Shown here in pieces: positions 1 through 12,451 of a stretch of 64,000 nucleotides of DNA (positions within the stretch are counted from its first letter, which is position 1; each line of letters begins with the position of its first letter). Origin of the DNA: Hahella sp. KA22 (GTDB taxonomy: Bacteria > Pseudomonadota > Gammaproteobacteria > Pseudomonadales > Oleiphilaceae); contig NZ_CP035490.1 in NCBI RefSeq assembly GCF_004135205.1, forward strand, positions 6,377,501 through 6,441,500, written 5' to 3'. Both the position numbers and the translations under genes were made by a program. A model generated the notes under the pieces. The model saw only the letters and a program-made list of their open reading frames with translations. It was not told where the DNA came from and did not search any database.

Positions 1-1
1 T

Positions 2-238
2 GCAGACTGGGGTGATGCTGACGCCAACGCGCCGTTTGAGCTTCGCGTCAACTTGGGAGCGGAGCATTTAATCAGTTTCAATGGGCATTTGCGCCACGCA
101 GAAAAAGGCCATCTGGGGTTTTCCTGCGAGCACATGGATCTGGATAGCGCCTCAACGCTGAGACGCCTGGTGGAATTGAATTTGGGAAGTTCCGATCTGT
201 TGGAAAGAGAACTCGCCGCACTGATTGAGACAGTGTAA
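2..238 (+). CDS. PilZ-domain c-di-GMP receptor, C-terminal part (runs off left edge)
   Basis: The reading frame is open from base 2 to a TAA at 236-238, giving the last 78 residues of a protein whose start lies outside the window. The tail, with GHLGF, DLDS and LRRLVELNLG followed by an ERELAALI helix, closely resembles my recollection of the C-terminus of P. aeruginosa PA4608, a single-domain PilZ protein that binds c-di-GMP and controls a chemotaxis methyltransferase. The ligand-binding RxxxR and DxSxxG motifs sit in the N-terminal part and cannot be seen here. It converges on radA with 11 bases between the stop codons, the same arrangement as PA4608-PA4609. Family assignment is confident; the chemotaxis role is inference. 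Confidence 0.8.
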   Translation, partial: ADWGDADANAPFELRVNLGAEHLISFNGHLRHAEKGHLGFSCEHMDLDSASTLRRLVELNLGSSDLLERELAALIETV

Positions 239-249
239 CGCCCCTCGCG

Positions 250-1608
250 TTACAGCAGTTCCAAGGCCTCCTGGAGACGGGAAACGCCAATCACCTGCAT
301 GCCTTCAGGGGCTTTCTTGGGTGCGTTTGACTTGGGAACAATCGCCTTGGTGAAGCCATGTTTGGCCGCTTCGACGATACGCTCCTGCCCACTGCTGACC
401 GGCCGGATTTCTCCTGACAGCCCCACCTCGCCAAATACAACCCAATCGCTCGGCGCCGCTCGATCCTTGAAGCTTGAGGAAATCGCCATCAATACCGCCA
501 AATCCGCACTGGTTTCGGCGATTTTCACTCCTCCAACCACGTTAATGAAGACATCCTGATCCCCCACGTGCAAGCCTCCGTGACGATGCAAGACCGCCAA
601 TAACAGAGCCAAACGCTGAGGGTCCGAACCTATCGCCAAACGTCTGGGGGCGGCGCCGAAGCCTTGGTCCACCAACGCCTGAATTTCCACCAACAATGGT
701 CGGGTGCCTTCCCAGGCGACGGTCACAATACTGCCCGCAGCGGTGTGTCCCTCACGATTAAGAAAAATAGCGCTGGGGTTCTTAACGTCTTTGAGTCCCG
801 TCTCCAGCATGGCGAAAACGCCCAGCTCATTCACTGCCCCAAACCGATTCTTGATCGCACGCAACGTTCGAAAACGGCTGTCTTCGTTCCCTTCCAGCAT
901 GATGGAAGCGTCGATCATATGTTCCAGCACTTTGGGTCCCGCCAAAGAACCGTCTTTAGTGACGTGGCCGACGATCAACAAAGCAACGCCGGACTGCTTG
1001 GCGTAACGGGTCAGCGCCGCAGCGGCTTCACGCACCTGCGCCACACTGCCGGGCGCGGATTGCAATTCCGCCATATGCATGACCTGAATACTATCGATCA
1101 CGAGAATATTCGGCTGCTGCTCCCGCGCGGTATCGAGAATGCTTTCGACGTCCGTCTCCGACATCACCTGCATACCGTGGCTGTTAAGCTGCAGCCGTCG
1201 TGCGCGCATGGCGATTTGTTGAATGGATTCTTCCCCAGTCACATAGAGAATTTTGTGTCGCTCAGCCAGTCGACAGGTCGTCTGTAGCAGCAGCGTACTT
1301 TTGCCTGCGCCAGGATGACCGCCGATCAGCACGACCGACCCGGGAACAATACCGCCTCCAAGCACACGGTCAAACTCGGGACTCAGCGTAGAAGTGCGAG
1401 GAAGGTCGACCAGTTCGACCTCTTCCAGAGACTGTAATTGCGCCCGCTGCCCAGTAAAACCGCTACGGGCGACGCTTTTGACAGGCGCCCGGCTTTCACG
1501 GAACTCACTGACCGTATTCCAGGCGCCGCATTGAATACACTGCCCCATCCATTTGCGGTAATCCGCGCCACATTCCGTGCAGACGTAACTGGTCTGTTTC
1601 TTCGCCAT
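250..1608 (-). CDS. radA: DNA repair protein RadA (branch-migration ATPase)
   Basis: RadA is a RecA-like ATPase that promotes branch migration of recombination intermediates. The 452-residue protein shows the full family layout. There is an N-terminal C4 zinc finger (C10-x2-C13, C24-x2-C27), a Walker A motif GHPGAGKS at residues 97-104, the RadA-specific KNRFG motif at 253-257, and a Lon-protease-like C-terminal domain with VGEVGLSGEIR. Length matches the family. It lies 32 bases downstream of hemE on the same strand, so the two may be cotranscribed, and it converges with the PilZ gene. Confidence 0.97.
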   Translation of the reverse strand: MAKKQTSYVCTECGADYRKWMGQCIQCGAWNTVSEFRESRAPVKSVARSGFTGQRAQLQSLEEVELVDLPRTSTLSPEFDRVLGGGIVPGSVVLIGGHPGAGKSTLLLQTTCRLAERHKILYVTGEESIQQIAMRARRLQLNSHGMQVMSETDVESILDTAREQQPNILVIDSIQVMHMAELQSAPGSVAQVREAAAALTRYAKQSGVALLIVGHVTKDGSLAGPKVLEHMIDASIMLEGNEDSRFRTLRAIKNRFGAVNELGVFAMLETGLKDVKNPSAIFLNREGHTAAGSIVTVAWEGTRPLLVEIQALVDQGFGAAPRRLAIGSDPQRLALLLAVLHRHGGLHVGDQDVFINVVGGVKIAETSADLAVLMAISSSFKDRAAPSDWVVFGEVGLSGEIRPVSSGQERIVEAAKHGFTKAIVPKSNAPKKAPEGMQVIGVSRLQEALELL

Positions 1609-1640
1609 TCCTACAAATACTCCACTAACGCCAATCGCAA

Positions 1641-2711
1641 TCAGGCATTCTGATGATAAGGCGCGCTCAACTCATGGACGGCGTCGATAAAGACTTTCGC
1701 GTGCTCTGGGTCCACATCCGGCGTGATCCCGTGCCCCAGATTGAAAACATGCCCCTCGCCAGCGCCAAAGCTCGCCAGAATGCGTGAAACCTGGTCCCGA
1801 ATCGCAGCAGGAGGCGCATATAAAGCAGCCGGGTCCATATTGCCTTGCAAAGCAACCCGGTCGCCCACACGTCTTCTGGCCTCGCTGATTTCCGTCGTCC
1901 AGTCGAGCCCTAGCGCGTCGGCGCCTGCATCTGCAATATGCTCCAGCCATTGGCCGCCATTTTTGGTGAACAGAATCACCGGTACGGGACGCCCCTCCGC
2001 CTCACGCTGCAGCTTTGACACGATCTTTTTCATATAGGCCAGCGAAAACTCCAGGTATCCCGCGGCAGTCAGAGCGCCGCCCCAAGTATCAAAAATCTGC
2101 ACAGCCTGCGCACCCGCACGAATTTGCGCATTCAGGTAATCCGCTACGGAATCCGCCAGTTTATCCAACAACAAATGCAGCAATTCCGGTTGTCCGTATG
2201 CGAGCTTCTTGATTTCACGGAAGTCCTTGCTTGAACCGCCTTCCACCATATAAGTAGCCAGCGTCCAAGGACTGCCGGAGAAGCCGATCAGGGGAACTCG
2301 GCCGTTCAACTCGCGACGAATCGTGCGCACGGCGTTCATGACATACCCCAGGTCCGTGTCAGCATCGGGCATATGCAATGCATTGACGTCAGCTTCTGTC
2401 CTTACTGTTTTCTTGAAACGGGGACCTTCTCCCGTCTCAAAGTAAAGGCCCAGCCCCATGGCGTCAGGAATAGTGAGGATGTCAGAAAAAAGAATCGCGG
2501 CATCAAGCTCAAAACGTTCCAGTGGCTGAAGCGTGACTTCACAGGCGAATTCCGCATTTTTACACAGGTCCATGAAGCTGCCTGCACGAGCCCTGGAAGC
2601 CCGATATTCAGGCAAGTAACGTCCAGCCTGGCGCATCATCCACACCGGCGTAACGTCCACCGGCTGCCTCATTAACGCGCGTAAAAATCGATCATTCTTC
2701 AGTTCTGACAT
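1641..2711 (-). CDS. hemE: uroporphyrinogen decarboxylase
   Basis: HemE removes the four acetate carboxyls of uroporphyrinogen III to give coproporphyrinogen III in cytosolic haem synthesis. The signature [11 protein letters not shown] lies near the N-terminus, and [13 protein letters not shown] and the GHGI segment near the end are also typical. The frame is open to an ATG at 2789. I chose the ATG at 2711 because the protein then begins [10 protein letters not shown], like known HemE proteins, because GGAG lies about seven bases upstream, and because the longer version would start inside the gltD terminator hairpin. That start gives 356 residues, the usual length. hemE probably has its own promoter just after that terminator and may run on into radA. 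Confidence 0.96.
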   Translation of the reverse strand: MSELKNDRFLRALMRQPVDVTPVWMMRQAGRYLPEYRASRARAGSFMDLCKNAEFACEVTLQPLERFELDAAILFSDILTIPDAMGLGLYFETGEGPRFKKTVRTEADVNALHMPDADTDLGYVMNAVRTIRRELNGRVPLIGFSGSPWTLATYMVEGGSSKDFREIKKLAYGQPELLHLLLDKLADSVADYLNAQIRAGAQAVQIFDTWGGALTAAGYLEFSLAYMKKIVSKLQREAEGRPVPVILFTKNGGQWLEHIADAGADALGLDWTTEISEARRRVGDRVALQGNMDPAALYAPPAAIRDQVSRILASFGAGEGHVFNLGHGITPDVDPEHAKVFIDAVHELSAPYHQNA

Positions 2712-2768
2712 GACGTCTCCAGGGTTCGAGAATTTGGGAGCAGCACATATACCACGTTCGCCCCCAAC

Positions 2769-2796
2769 AAAAAAGGCATGGAAAACCATGCCTTTT
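2769..2796 (-). terminator. intrinsic terminator after gltD
   Basis: An 11-bp stem (AAAAGGCATGG, 2771-2781, with CCATGCCTTTT, 2786-2796) encloses an AAAA loop. On the minus strand it is followed by a run of T. It lies between gltD and the chosen hemE start and would end gltBD transcription. Confidence 0.85.
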
Positions 2797-2841
2797 CATA
2801 CGTCTGAAGCTTTTTGATTGTTAATCAATCACTTCACAGCG

Positions 2842-4347
<1,506 letters not shown>

Positions 4348-4388
4348 TTACGCCAGGAACTCCGAATAAACTTAACAGCCCCGATTTA

Positions 4389-7300
4389 TTACTCAGGCCT
4401 TGCCCGCGTGCTGTCCATCAACGATGCAAGGCTGGCGGCTTTGGGTTTCACCAACCAGAAGCGCCCTACATAGTCATCGAAGTTATCCAGCATGTTTTCC
4501 GCCCAGGCGCTGCTGGTTTCCCGAACGTGCTCGTCAATCACGTCGCGCAGATAGTTGCGGTACGCTTCCATCGCTTCGCTGGTAATACGGTGAATCTCCA
4601 CCAGCTCATGGTTATAGCGGTCGACAAAGCGGTTCTCCAGGTCGAGAACATAAGCAAAACCGCCGGTCATGCCCGCACCAAAGTTGTAGCCGGTTTTGCC
4701 CAGCACAGCCACCATGCCCCCCGTCATATACTCACAGCAGTGATCGCCCACGCCCTCCACTACCGCATAGGCGCCGGAGTTACGCACGCCAAAGCGTTCG
4801 CCCGCCACACCCGCGGCGAAAAGCTTTCCGCCAGTGGCGCCATACAGACAGGTGTTGCCAATGATGGAAGTATCCTGCGATGCAAAAGAGCTGTTCTGGG
4901 GCGGACGTATGGTCAGCTTACCGCCAGTCATGCCTTTGCCCACGTAATCGTTGGCGTCGCCTTCCAGATACATGTGCAGACCGCCAGCGTTCCACACGCC
5001 GAAGCTTTGCCCAGCTGTGCCAGTCAAACGGAAGACCAACGGGTTATCCGCCATGCCCTGATTGCCATGGCGCTTGGCGATCTCGCCGGACAAGCGGGCG
5101 CCGATAGAGCGATCGCAGTTGGTGACCCGAAACTCAAACTCACCGCCACTCTTGGCTTCGATTGTTGACAGCGCAGCCTGCACCATTTCTTCAGCCAAAC
5201 GGCCTTTGTCGTATGGGGCATTTCGTGCGGACTGGCAGGTATGCGGTTTGTCCGCAGGAATCGCGTCGTTGCTCAGCATCGGCGTCAAGTCCAGATTACG
5301 CTGCTTGGCCGTCGCGCCCGGTAAAATTTCCAGCAGGTCCGTGCGGCCAACCAGTTCTTCCAGCGAACGAACGCCCAGCTTGGCCATCCACTCGCGGGTC
5401 TCCGTCGCGACGAATTTGAAGTAGTTGATCGCCATTTCCACCGTGCCCTGGAAATGCTTATCGCGCAGATCTTTATTCTGCGTCGCCACGCCAGTAGCGC
5501 AATTGTTCAGGTGGCAGATACGCAGATATTTACAGCCCAGCGCCACCATGGGTCCAGTGCCGAAGCCGAAACTTTCCGCCCCGAGAATGGCTGCTTTCAC
5601 CACATCCAGACCGGTCTTCAAGCCACCGTCCGTCTGCAGGCGTACATTGCCGCGCAGGTCATTCGCGCGCAGCGCCTGATGCGCTTCGGATAAGCCCAGC
5701 TCCCAAGGAGAGCCGGCATACTTGATAGAGGTAAGCGGACTGGCGCCGGTGCCGCCGTCGTACCCCGAAATCGTAATCAGGTCCGCGTAGGCCTTGGCTA
5801 CACCCGCCGCAATAGTGCCGACGCCAGGTTCAGACACCAGCTTAACCGACACCAACGCCTCTGGATTGACCTGTTTCAAGTCGAAAATCAGCTGCGCCAA
5901 ATCTTCGATCGAGTAGATATCATGATGCGGCGGCGGAGAAATCAGCGTCACGCCTGGAACGGCATAACGCAGGCGCGCGATTAACTGGTTAACCTTACCG
6001 CCAGGAAGCTGCCCGCCTTCGCCAGGCTTCGCGCCTTGCGCCACTTTAATCTGCAGCACATCCGCGCTGACCAGATAGTGAGGCGTCACGCCGAAGCGAC
6101 CTGAAGCCACCTGCTTGATCTTGGAACGCTTCTCCGTTCCATATCGCGCAGGGTCTTCACCGCCTTCGCCTGAATTGGAGCGACCGCCCAAGCGGTTCAT
6201 CGCAACCGCCAGCGCTTCGTGCGCCTCTGGAGACAGTGCGCCAATAGACATCGCGGCGGAGTCAAACCGGGGAAGAATGTTTTCCAGCGGTTCAACATCG
6301 TCTATCGCAATCGGCTTGACCTTATCGGAAATTTTGAAGAGGTCGCGCAGCGTCATCGGCGCCCGGCCGTTTACATAAGAGGCATATTCCTGATAAACGC
6401 CATAGTCGCCTTCGCGCACCGCCTTCTGCAACGCGCCGACCACATCAGGGTTATAGGCGTGATATTCGCCGCCATGGACGAACTTGAGCAGACCGCCCTG
6501 CAATATCGGCTTGCGTTTGGCCCAGGCCATTTTAGCCAGCTCTGCCTGCTCCGCCTGGAAGTCATAAAATGAGGCTCCCTGGATGCGGCTGGGAACGCCG
6601 CAGAAGCACAAGTCAACAATATCATCCGCCAGCCCCACGGCCTCGAATAATTGTGCGCCGCGGTAAGAGGCGATTGTCGATATCCCCATCTTGGAGAGTA
6701 TTTTCAACAGACCTTTGTTAATGCCTTTCCGATAGTTGTTTTTGGCTTCGATAGGATCAATCAATACCTCTCCGGTATTAATCAGATCATTCAGCACTTG
6801 ATATGACAGGTATGGATACACTGCGGTGGCGCCGAAGCCAAACAACACAGCAAAATGATGCGGATCTCTCGCCCAGGCGGTTTCCACAATAATATTAGCG
6901 TCGCAACGCAGGCCTTTGTTCACCAAACGGTGATGCACCGCGCCCGTCGCCATAAAGGCGTTGATTGGCAGCTCGCCCTGATTGATGCAGTTGTCGCTCA
7001 GTATCACCAACACTCTGCCGTTGCGCGCCGCATTTTCCGCCTGATCGGCCACCGCTTCAATTGCCTGCTTGAGACCCAGCTCCGGACGATACGACAACTT
7101 GATTTTCTCGACGGAGAAACCTTCACGTTGCAGGTTAGCGATCCTGAAGAACTTGGCTGGCGACAAGACCGGCGTACTCAGGATAATACGGTTAGCATGC
7201 TGCGCCGTTTCCTGGAATACATTGCGTTCCGCGCCCAAACAGGTCTCCAGTGACATGACGATAGTTTCCCGCAACGGATCGATCGGCGGGTTGGTCACCT

Positions 7301-8840
7301 GGGCGAATTTCTGGCGGAAATAGTCCGCAACGGAACGGATGCGGGTCGACAGCACCGCCATTGGCGCATCATCCCCCATTGACCCCACTGCCTCCTGACC
7401 GGATTCAGCCAGAGGACGTAGCACCTGGTCGCGCTCTTCAAAGGAAATCATGAACATTTTCATGTATTCATGCAGGTTTTCCTTTTCCATCAGCGTGAAT
7501 TCAGGCGTCTGCTGATTAAGTTTGGTTTCCACACGCAGTGCGTTTTCACGCAGCCACTTCTTATAGGGATGCGCCGACTTAAGACGGTTATCCACATCCT
7601 GAGTATGCAACACTTCGCCGGTATGGGTGTCTACCGCCAAAATCTGTCCCGGACCAACACGGCCCTTGGCGACAACATCCTCAGACTTGTAGCCATAAGT
7701 GCCCACTTCCGAAGCCAGCGTAATGTAACCGTTTTTAGTAATAACCCAGCGCGCAGGACGCAACCCGTTACGATCGAGCAGACACACCGCGTAGCGACCG
7801 TCGGTCAATACCACGCCGGCAGGGCCATCCCAAGGCTCCATGTGCATGGAGTTGTATTCATAAAACGCGCGCAGATCCGGGTCCATGGTGTCCACATTCT
7901 GCCATGCGGGTGGGATCATCATACGCACAGCGCGGAATAGATTAACACCGCCCGCCAGCAAGACTTCCAGCATGTTATCCATGGAGGAGGAGTCGGAGCC
8001 AATGCGATTCACAATCGGCTGCAGCGCTTCCAGGTCAGGCAAGTGTGGGGATTTAAATTTGCTTGCGCGAGCCATCGCCCAGTTACGGTTGCCGTCGATC
8101 GTGTTGATCTCACCATTGTGAGCCAGATACCGGAAAGGCTGCGCCAACGGCCAACGCGGAGCCGTATTAGTGGAGAAGCGCTGGTGGAACACGCAAATAG
8201 CGGTTTCCAAACGCGCATCGCCAAGATCCAGATAAAAGTTTGGCAGGTCGACGGGCATCATCAACCCTTTATAAGAAAGCACCTGGCTGGACAAGCTACA
8301 GATATAGAACTCTTTATCTTCCGCCAAGGCGTTCTCGGCCATCCTGCGGGCAATATACAGTTTGACCGCAAACTCGTGCTCATTAATGCCCTTCGGGGCT
8401 TCAACGAATATTTGCTCTATAACAGGAAGACAATCCAGAGCCATAGGCCCCAGACATTCCGTATTCGTAGGAACCAAGCGCCACCCGAGGGTTTTGACGC
8501 CTTGTTCGGCCAGTGCGGACTCCAAACGCTCACGGGCGGCTTTCGCCAAAGCTTCGTCCTGGTTGAGGAACAGCATGCCCACCGCGTAATTCGCGCCCAA
8601 CTCAATATTAAAGCTTTCTTTGGCTATCGCCCTTAGAAAGGAATCAGGCTTTTGTATCAGTAACCCACAACCGTCGCCGGTTTTGCCATCCGCAGCGATA
8701 CCACCTCGATGAGTCATGCATGTGAGGGACTCAATAGCGGTGCGCAGCAGATCATGGCTGGCTTGCCCATTCATATGGGCGATCAAACCAAAACCACAGT
8801 TATCTTTGAACTCACCTGGTTGATACAGACCTGTCTTCAT
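4389..8840 (-). CDS. gltB: glutamate synthase (NADPH) large subunit
   Basis: GltB is the alpha subunit of GOGAT. It hydrolyses glutamine at an N-terminal Ntn amidotransferase site and transfers ammonia to 2-oxoglutarate at an FMN site. I chose the ATG at 8840 because it leaves a short propeptide before Cys15 in NCGFGLIAH, the expected catalytic nucleophile after cleavage. The longer frame to 8873 adds eleven residues without support. The 3Fe-4S cysteines are visible in [12 protein letters not shown], and the central domain carries [11 protein letters not shown]. The C-terminal glutamate synthase alpha repeat region is complete. At 1483 residues it is full length. A promoter candidate lies at 8933-8961. 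Confidence 0.97.
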   Translation of the reverse strand: MKTGLYQPGEFKDNCGFGLIAHMNGQASHDLLRTAIESLTCMTHRGGIAADGKTGDGCGLLIQKPDSFLRAIAKESFNIELGANYAVGMLFLNQDEALAKAARERLESALAEQGVKTLGWRLVPTNTECLGPMALDCLPVIEQIFVEAPKGINEHEFAVKLYIARRMAENALAEDKEFYICSLSSQVLSYKGLMMPVDLPNFYLDLGDARLETAICVFHQRFSTNTAPRWPLAQPFRYLAHNGEINTIDGNRNWAMARASKFKSPHLPDLEALQPIVNRIGSDSSSMDNMLEVLLAGGVNLFRAVRMMIPPAWQNVDTMDPDLRAFYEYNSMHMEPWDGPAGVVLTDGRYAVCLLDRNGLRPARWVITKNGYITLASEVGTYGYKSEDVVAKGRVGPGQILAVDTHTGEVLHTQDVDNRLKSAHPYKKWLRENALRVETKLNQQTPEFTLMEKENLHEYMKMFMISFEERDQVLRPLAESGQEAVGSMGDDAPMAVLSTRIRSVADYFRQKFAQVTNPPIDPLRETIVMSLETCLGAERNVFQETAQHANRIILSTPVLSPAKFFRIANLQREGFSVEKIKLSYRPELGLKQAIEAVADQAENAARNGRVLVILSDNCINQGELPINAFMATGAVHHRLVNKGLRCDANIIVETAWARDPHHFAVLFGFGATAVYPYLSYQVLNDLINTGEVLIDPIEAKNNYRKGINKGLLKILSKMGISTIASYRGAQLFEAVGLADDIVDLCFCGVPSRIQGASFYDFQAEQAELAKMAWAKRKPILQGGLLKFVHGGEYHAYNPDVVGALQKAVREGDYGVYQEYASYVNGRAPMTLRDLFKISDKVKPIAIDDVEPLENILPRFDSAAMSIGALSPEAHEALAVAMNRLGGRSNSGEGGEDPARYGTEKRSKIKQVASGRFGVTPHYLVSADVLQIKVAQGAKPGEGGQLPGGKVNQLIARLRYAVPGVTLISPPPHHDIYSIEDLAQLIFDLKQVNPEALVSVKLVSEPGVGTIAAGVAKAYADLITISGYDGGTGASPLTSIKYAGSPWELGLSEAHQALRANDLRGNVRLQTDGGLKTGLDVVKAAILGAESFGFGTGPMVALGCKYLRICHLNNCATGVATQNKDLRDKHFQGTVEMAINYFKFVATETREWMAKLGVRSLEELVGRTDLLEILPGATAKQRNLDLTPMLSNDAIPADKPHTCQSARNAPYDKGRLAEEMVQAALSTIEAKSGGEFEFRVTNCDRSIGARLSGEIAKRHGNQGMADNPLVFRLTGTAGQSFGVWNAGGLHMYLEGDANDYVGKGMTGGKLTIRPPQNSSFASQDTSIIGNTCLYGATGGKLFAAGVAGERFGVRNSGAYAVVEGVGDHCCEYMTGGMVAVLGKTGYNFGAGMTGGFAYVLDLENRFVDRYNHELVEIHRITSEAMEAYRNYLRDVIDEHVRETSSAWAENMLDNFDDYVGRFWLVKPKAASLASLMDSTRARPE

Positions 8841-8932
8841 ATGCTTTCTCTCACTTAAATCCTTACGAATCAAAAGCTTGCCTGAAAGAAATAAAAACCA
8901 AGCAGCTTTTGATAGGCAAAAATGGGCCGCCC

Positions 8933-8961
8933 ATAATACACACGGACAAGCCTTAGCTCAA
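8933..8961 (-). promoter_or_regulatory. candidate sigma-70 promoter for gltBD
   Basis: On the minus strand, TTGAGC and TATTAT are separated by exactly 17 bases. The predicted transcript would start about 85 bases upstream of the gltB ATG. This was picked by eye in the spacer between gltB and the damX-like gene; I did not recognise an Lrp or NtrC site. Confidence 0.45.
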
Positions 8962-9042
8962 ATCTAAAGAGATTTGTTAATTAGTAAAAATACCTAAAGG
9001 TTTGTGCTTATGACAGGGGTAAGAGAGAAAAAGTCTCGATCC

Positions 9043-10674
9043 TTATTTGACCAAGCCCTGCAAACCGGAAATGCTGCGCACCCACGCCCCCTGCTCAACC
9101 AACGGCTGAGGAAGCTGGGCAAGCGCTTCTTTGGCTTGCTCGATGGAAGGGTAAACGCCGCGCAATACGACATACCAGTCTTTCCCTTGATACAGGGATT
9201 TGACGTAAAAGTCCTGAGTGTCTCCCTCCCGTCGCAGGAAGGTCTGCACCGACTCTTTGTGTAGACTGCCCAACAGCTGAATCGTCCAGGCTGACGATGC
9301 TTGCGACTGCAACCACTCATTAGTGCGGAAGTAGTGATCCAAGTCATCCGCGCCTCCAGCAGTTGGGACACTTTTTTCAACAGTCTTGTCTTTAGGAGGG
9401 GAGGTCTTCGCCACAGTTTGAGCGGAAGATTCTGGCTCGCCCGCCACTGGAGCCGGCTTTTTATGAGCAACAACCTGCGGAGCTTGATCAGAAGCCGTGG
9501 TATCTACCACCTCATCCGGCTTCGTTACTGGCGCTTTTTCAGACGGTTCAGCAGCAACGGCCTTTTTATTCGATTCTTTCTTATCCTTCTGAGCCGGAGA
9601 CGTTGCACTTTCTATTTGCGCATCGCTCATCGAATCGGGCGACGATAACTCATCGGACGTATCAGCAATCGAATCGACGGTTATCTCAGGTTGAGCAACA
9701 ATCGCCTCCACTTCCGGTTCTGGCGTAGGGAGTTTTATCGTCACTCTGGAAGAGTTCGCTGAGGCGCCTTCCACCTTGGGCGTCGCCTCATAACGCCAAG
9801 CAATAAAGCCGACGCCCCCAATAAAAATCGCCAACAAAAAGCCGGAAGCCAGCTGATACAGCTTCGTGGAAGGACTAAAGCTTTTGGGCTTCGCCGCCTC
9901 TGCAGAAAGAAGCAGAGACCCCGCCAAGCGATCAATTCGCCCCGGTATCCCCTTACTTAGCTGGTATAGTTTCCCCACTACCGCAGGCGGTATTTCTCCC
10001 TCTCCGCCACTCCATCCGGCCGCACGGAGCTTTTCATTTAAATAACGGGATGTATCGCTAAGGTCCAGCGGCGGAATACCAACATATTGAACAGAAGTTC
10101 CGCGCGCGCCACAGGCGCGGGCAAGCTGCTGAGTGATCTGCAGCTGCCCCACCAATAATAAGCCAAAGGCCCCGGACTGTTCTGGATTAAAGCGAGTGAC
10201 CAGCAGCTCAAGTGATTCATCTGACAACTCATGGGCGTCGTCAATGATGAAAAGTGTGCGCAGGCCTGATGCAAAGCTTCGTTCGCAGCTTTGCATTATC
10301 TCCGCCAACAGCACCTTAGTGGACAGATTGTTTTCCACTGTCGGCAACGCAAGCCCCGTCGCCAACTGAATAACAAGCGCTTCCGCCCCTTCCAACAGAC
10401 CGGGCTTCAGCAACACAATTCTGAGCGCTTCGCCTTCCAATTCAATCAAACGCTGCAGCAGCAAAGACTTGCCGCCGCCTTTCGGAGCGGTCAGAGCCAC
10501 TATACGCTCTGAAAAATGAATCAGGTGACGCAGGTTTTCAATAACCTCGCCATACCGCCCAACTTGCAGCAGATCAGCGCGACGGCCGTCAAAAGGGTCG
10601 CCATCTACGCCATAGACCTCGCGCCATGCGTCTAACGCAAACGCTGACTCCTGCTGTACGCCTATTTCTTGCAT
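9043..10674 (-). CDS. damX: DamX-like AAA ATPase with transmembrane segment and SPOR domain
   Basis: This 543-residue protein combines a GspA/ExeA-type AAA ATPase with a peptidoglycan-binding SPOR domain. Walker A APKGGGKS is at about residues 63-70 and Walker B LFIIDDAHE at about 141-149. A single membrane segment near 275-294 is followed by a long Ala/Pro/Lys/Glu/Ser-rich linker. The C-terminal SPOR domain covers roughly the last 80 residues (WTIQLLGS ... YVVLRGVYPS). SPOR domains bind denuded glycan at the division septum. The first in-frame codon is TTG at 10677; ATG at 10674 is preferred. It sits 14 bases after aroB in the conserved aroK-aroB-damX order. E. coli DamX lacks a clearly active ATPase, so this is the pseudomonad-type long version. 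Confidence 0.85.
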   Translation of the reverse strand: MQEIGVQQESAFALDAWREVYGVDGDPFDGRRADLLQVGRYGEVIENLRHLIHFSERIVALTAPKGGGKSLLLQRLIELEGEALRIVLLKPGLLEGAEALVIQLATGLALPTVENNLSTKVLLAEIMQSCERSFASGLRTLFIIDDAHELSDESLELLVTRFNPEQSGAFGLLLVGQLQITQQLARACGARGTSVQYVGIPPLDLSDTSRYLNEKLRAAGWSGGEGEIPPAVVGKLYQLSKGIPGRIDRLAGSLLLSAEAAKPKSFSPSTKLYQLASGFLLAIFIGGVGFIAWRYEATPKVEGASANSSRVTIKLPTPEPEVEAIVAQPEITVDSIADTSDELSSPDSMSDAQIESATSPAQKDKKESNKKAVAAEPSEKAPVTKPDEVVDTTASDQAPQVVAHKKPAPVAGEPESSAQTVAKTSPPKDKTVEKSVPTAGGADDLDHYFRTNEWLQSQASSAWTIQLLGSLHKESVQTFLRREGDTQDFYVKSLYQGKDWYVVLRGVYPSIEQAKEALAQLPQPLVEQGAWVRSISGLQGLVK

Positions 10675-10688
10675 CAAATTTCGAACAA

Positions 10689-11786
10689 CTAATGAGTAGT
10701 GAAAAGCGCCAGAGTTTCCTGCAGCATGTCCGCAGGGAAGTCAGCAGTCACATCAGCCCGCCCCAGCGACTCCAACAGTACCAGACGCAACTGTCCATCC
10801 AGTACTTTCTTATCAATCGCCATGTAACGGATAAAGTCATCTTTCGTCATACTGACAGGGGGACGGACCGGCAAATCCGCACGACTGATCAATTTCGTAA
10901 TCCGCTCACAATCCTGTTCGTTCAGCCTTCCCATACGACGGGACAAATCCGCCGCCATCAACATCCCTACCGCTACCGCCTCGCCATGCAACCACTCTTT
11001 GTAGTGCGTATAAGCTTCAATGGCGTGCCCGAAGGTATGACCGAGATTCAAAATGGCGCGCAGCCCTTGCTCAGTTTCATCAGCCGCGACTACTTCCGCT
11101 TTGATTTCACAGGAGCGCTTGATCGCGTAGGTGATGACTGCTGAATCAAGCTCTTTAATCAGATCAATATTTTCTTCCAACCAGCTGAAAAACGCCTGAT
11201 CGTAGATAAGACCGTACTTAATAACTTCCGCCAAGCCTGCTGACACTTCCGCCGCCGGAAGGGTTTTTAGCGTGTCCGTATCTATAACCACTGCTTTTGG
11301 TTGATAGAAAGCGCCGATCATATTTTTACCCAGCGGATGATTCACACCGGTTTTACCACCAACCGATGAGTCCACCTGCGATAACAACGTGGTAGGCGCC
11401 TGAATAAAGTCCACCCCTCGCTGATAGCAAGCGGCGGCGAAACCGGTCATATCGCCAACTACGCCGCCACCAAGAGCGATAAGCGTTGTTGTGCGATTAT
11501 GCTTTTGGGTTAGCAGGTGGTCAAAGATGTTATTCAGTGAGTCCAAATTCTTGAACTGCTCACCATCTTCCAAAATGGTTTTATCAACCTGAAAGCCTTC
11601 AAGACTGGCTTCAAGCTGCTCTAAATATAGAGGGGCGATCGTTTCATTGGTGACGATCATCACCTGCTTGTGTCTAATGGCGTCCGCAAAATAACTGGAT
11701 GCCTTCAACAAGCCTGCTCCGATATAGATTGGGTAGCTACGGTCGCCTAATTCGACCTGAAGGGTTTCCATAGTCATCTGTTTCAT
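10689..11786 (-). CDS. aroB: 3-dehydroquinate synthase
   Basis: AroB converts DAHP to 3-dehydroquinate, the second step of the shikimate pathway, using NAD and a divalent metal. Visible family features are [13 protein letters not shown], the substrate-loop segment [16 protein letters not shown], and the metal-ligand motif [12 protein letters not shown]. The ATG at 11786 overlaps the aroK stop as ATGA, which suggests coupled translation. Two further in-frame ATGs, at 11777 and 11771, are also possible, the last giving METLQVELG, nearest to E. coli AroB. Length, 360-365 residues, is normal. It lies between aroK and the damX-like gene. Confidence 0.97.
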   Translation of the reverse strand: MKQMTMETLQVELGDRSYPIYIGAGLLKASSYFADAIRHKQVMIVTNETIAPLYLEQLEASLEGFQVDKTILEDGEQFKNLDSLNNIFDHLLTQKHNRTTTLIALGGGVVGDMTGFAAACYQRGVDFIQAPTTLLSQVDSSVGGKTGVNHPLGKNMIGAFYQPKAVVIDTDTLKTLPAAEVSAGLAEVIKYGLIYDQAFFSWLEENIDLIKELDSAVITYAIKRSCEIKAEVVAADETEQGLRAILNLGHTFGHAIEAYTHYKEWLHGEAVAVGMLMAADLSRRMGRLNEQDCERITKLISRADLPVRPPVSMTKDDFIRYMAIDKKVLDGQLRLVLLESLGRADVTADFPADMLQETLALFTTH

Positions 11787-12322
11787 CTCTCGATGGTTTC
11801 CTCACGTGATGCCCGTAGTGTTTTCACTATATCCCGCACAACTCCTTTGGGACGCTTAGTATCGGTGCTGATAATCAGGTCGGCTATGGATCTGTATATG
11901 GGCTCGCGTACTGACATGAGTTTCTTCAGCACACTGAGAGGATCTTCGCTACGCAGCAAAGGTCTTTTACGGTCTTTACGGGTGCGCTGGTATTGTTGCT
12001 CTACGGAGGTGTGGAGATAAACGATGAAGCCGTTTTCTTTCAGTGCGCGCTGATTATCAGGATCTACAACAGCGCCACCGCCAGTCGCAATAACGACCGC
12101 ATCGCGCAGTGAAAGGTCTGCGATAACACTCTTTTCACGGCCGCGAAAACCAACCTCGCCTTCCACATCGAATATCCAGGGAATATCAGCGCCGCAACGG
12201 GCCTCGATTTCACGATCAGAGTCTACAAATTCAAACTGAAGCTCTTTTGCGAGCAACTTGCCGATTGTAGTTTTACCGGTCCCCATAGGGCCCACCAGAA
12301 CGACATTCTTCTTCGCTTTCAC
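11783..12322 (-). CDS. aroK: shikimate kinase
   Basis: AroK phosphorylates shikimate at the 3-hydroxyl using ATP. The P-loop GPMGTGKT is at residues 11-18, followed by the shikimate-binding DSDREIE and the GGGAV segment. The frame is open to an ATG at 12445, but that start would translate through the pilQ terminator at 12408-12434. The GTG at 12322 gives [14 protein letters not shown], matching known AroK N-termini and a normal 179-residue length. I therefore place the start there. The stop overlaps the aroB start. No convincing promoter was found in the 85 bases after the terminator. Confidence 0.93.
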   Translation of the reverse strand: MKAKKNVVLVGPMGTGKTTIGKLLAKELQFEFVDSDREIEARCGADIPWIFDVEGEVGFRGREKSVIADLSLRDAVVIATGGGAVVDPDNQRALKENGFIVYLHTSVEQQYQRTRKDRKRPLLRSEDPLSVLKKLMSVREPIYRSIADLIISTDTKRPKGVVRDIVKTLRASREETIER

Positions 12323-12407
12323 CCGAACAGTCCATATTGATACGCCACGGTAGCGGAGCATATCACGCCAATCCCATCCCCCTCCACTTTTGCTGACCCA
12401 CGAGCAC

Positions 12408-12434
12408 AAAAAAGCCGCCTTGCGGCGGCTTTTT
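12408..12434 (-). terminator. bidirectional-looking intrinsic terminator after pilQ
   Basis: The stem AGCCGCC (12413-12419) and GGCGGCT (12424-12430) enclose a TTGC loop, with an A run on the left and a T run on the right. On the minus strand it follows the pilQ stop by 17 bases, so it separates pilMNOPQ from aroK-aroB-damX. Confidence 0.9.
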
Positions 12435-12451
12435 AACCTCTTCACTTAACC

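Noticed and set aside
664-1287. 207-codon plus-strand frame opposite radA
   Set aside because: It lies wholly within radA, whose protein carries all family motifs.
4527-5168. 213-codon plus-strand frame opposite gltB
   Set aside because: It is a shadow of gltB, rich in His and Ala as expected of reversed codons, with no ribosome site.
12323-12445. Upstream ATG extension of aroK to 12445
   Set aside because: It would translate through the pilQ terminator hairpin and add 41 residues not found in AroK proteins.
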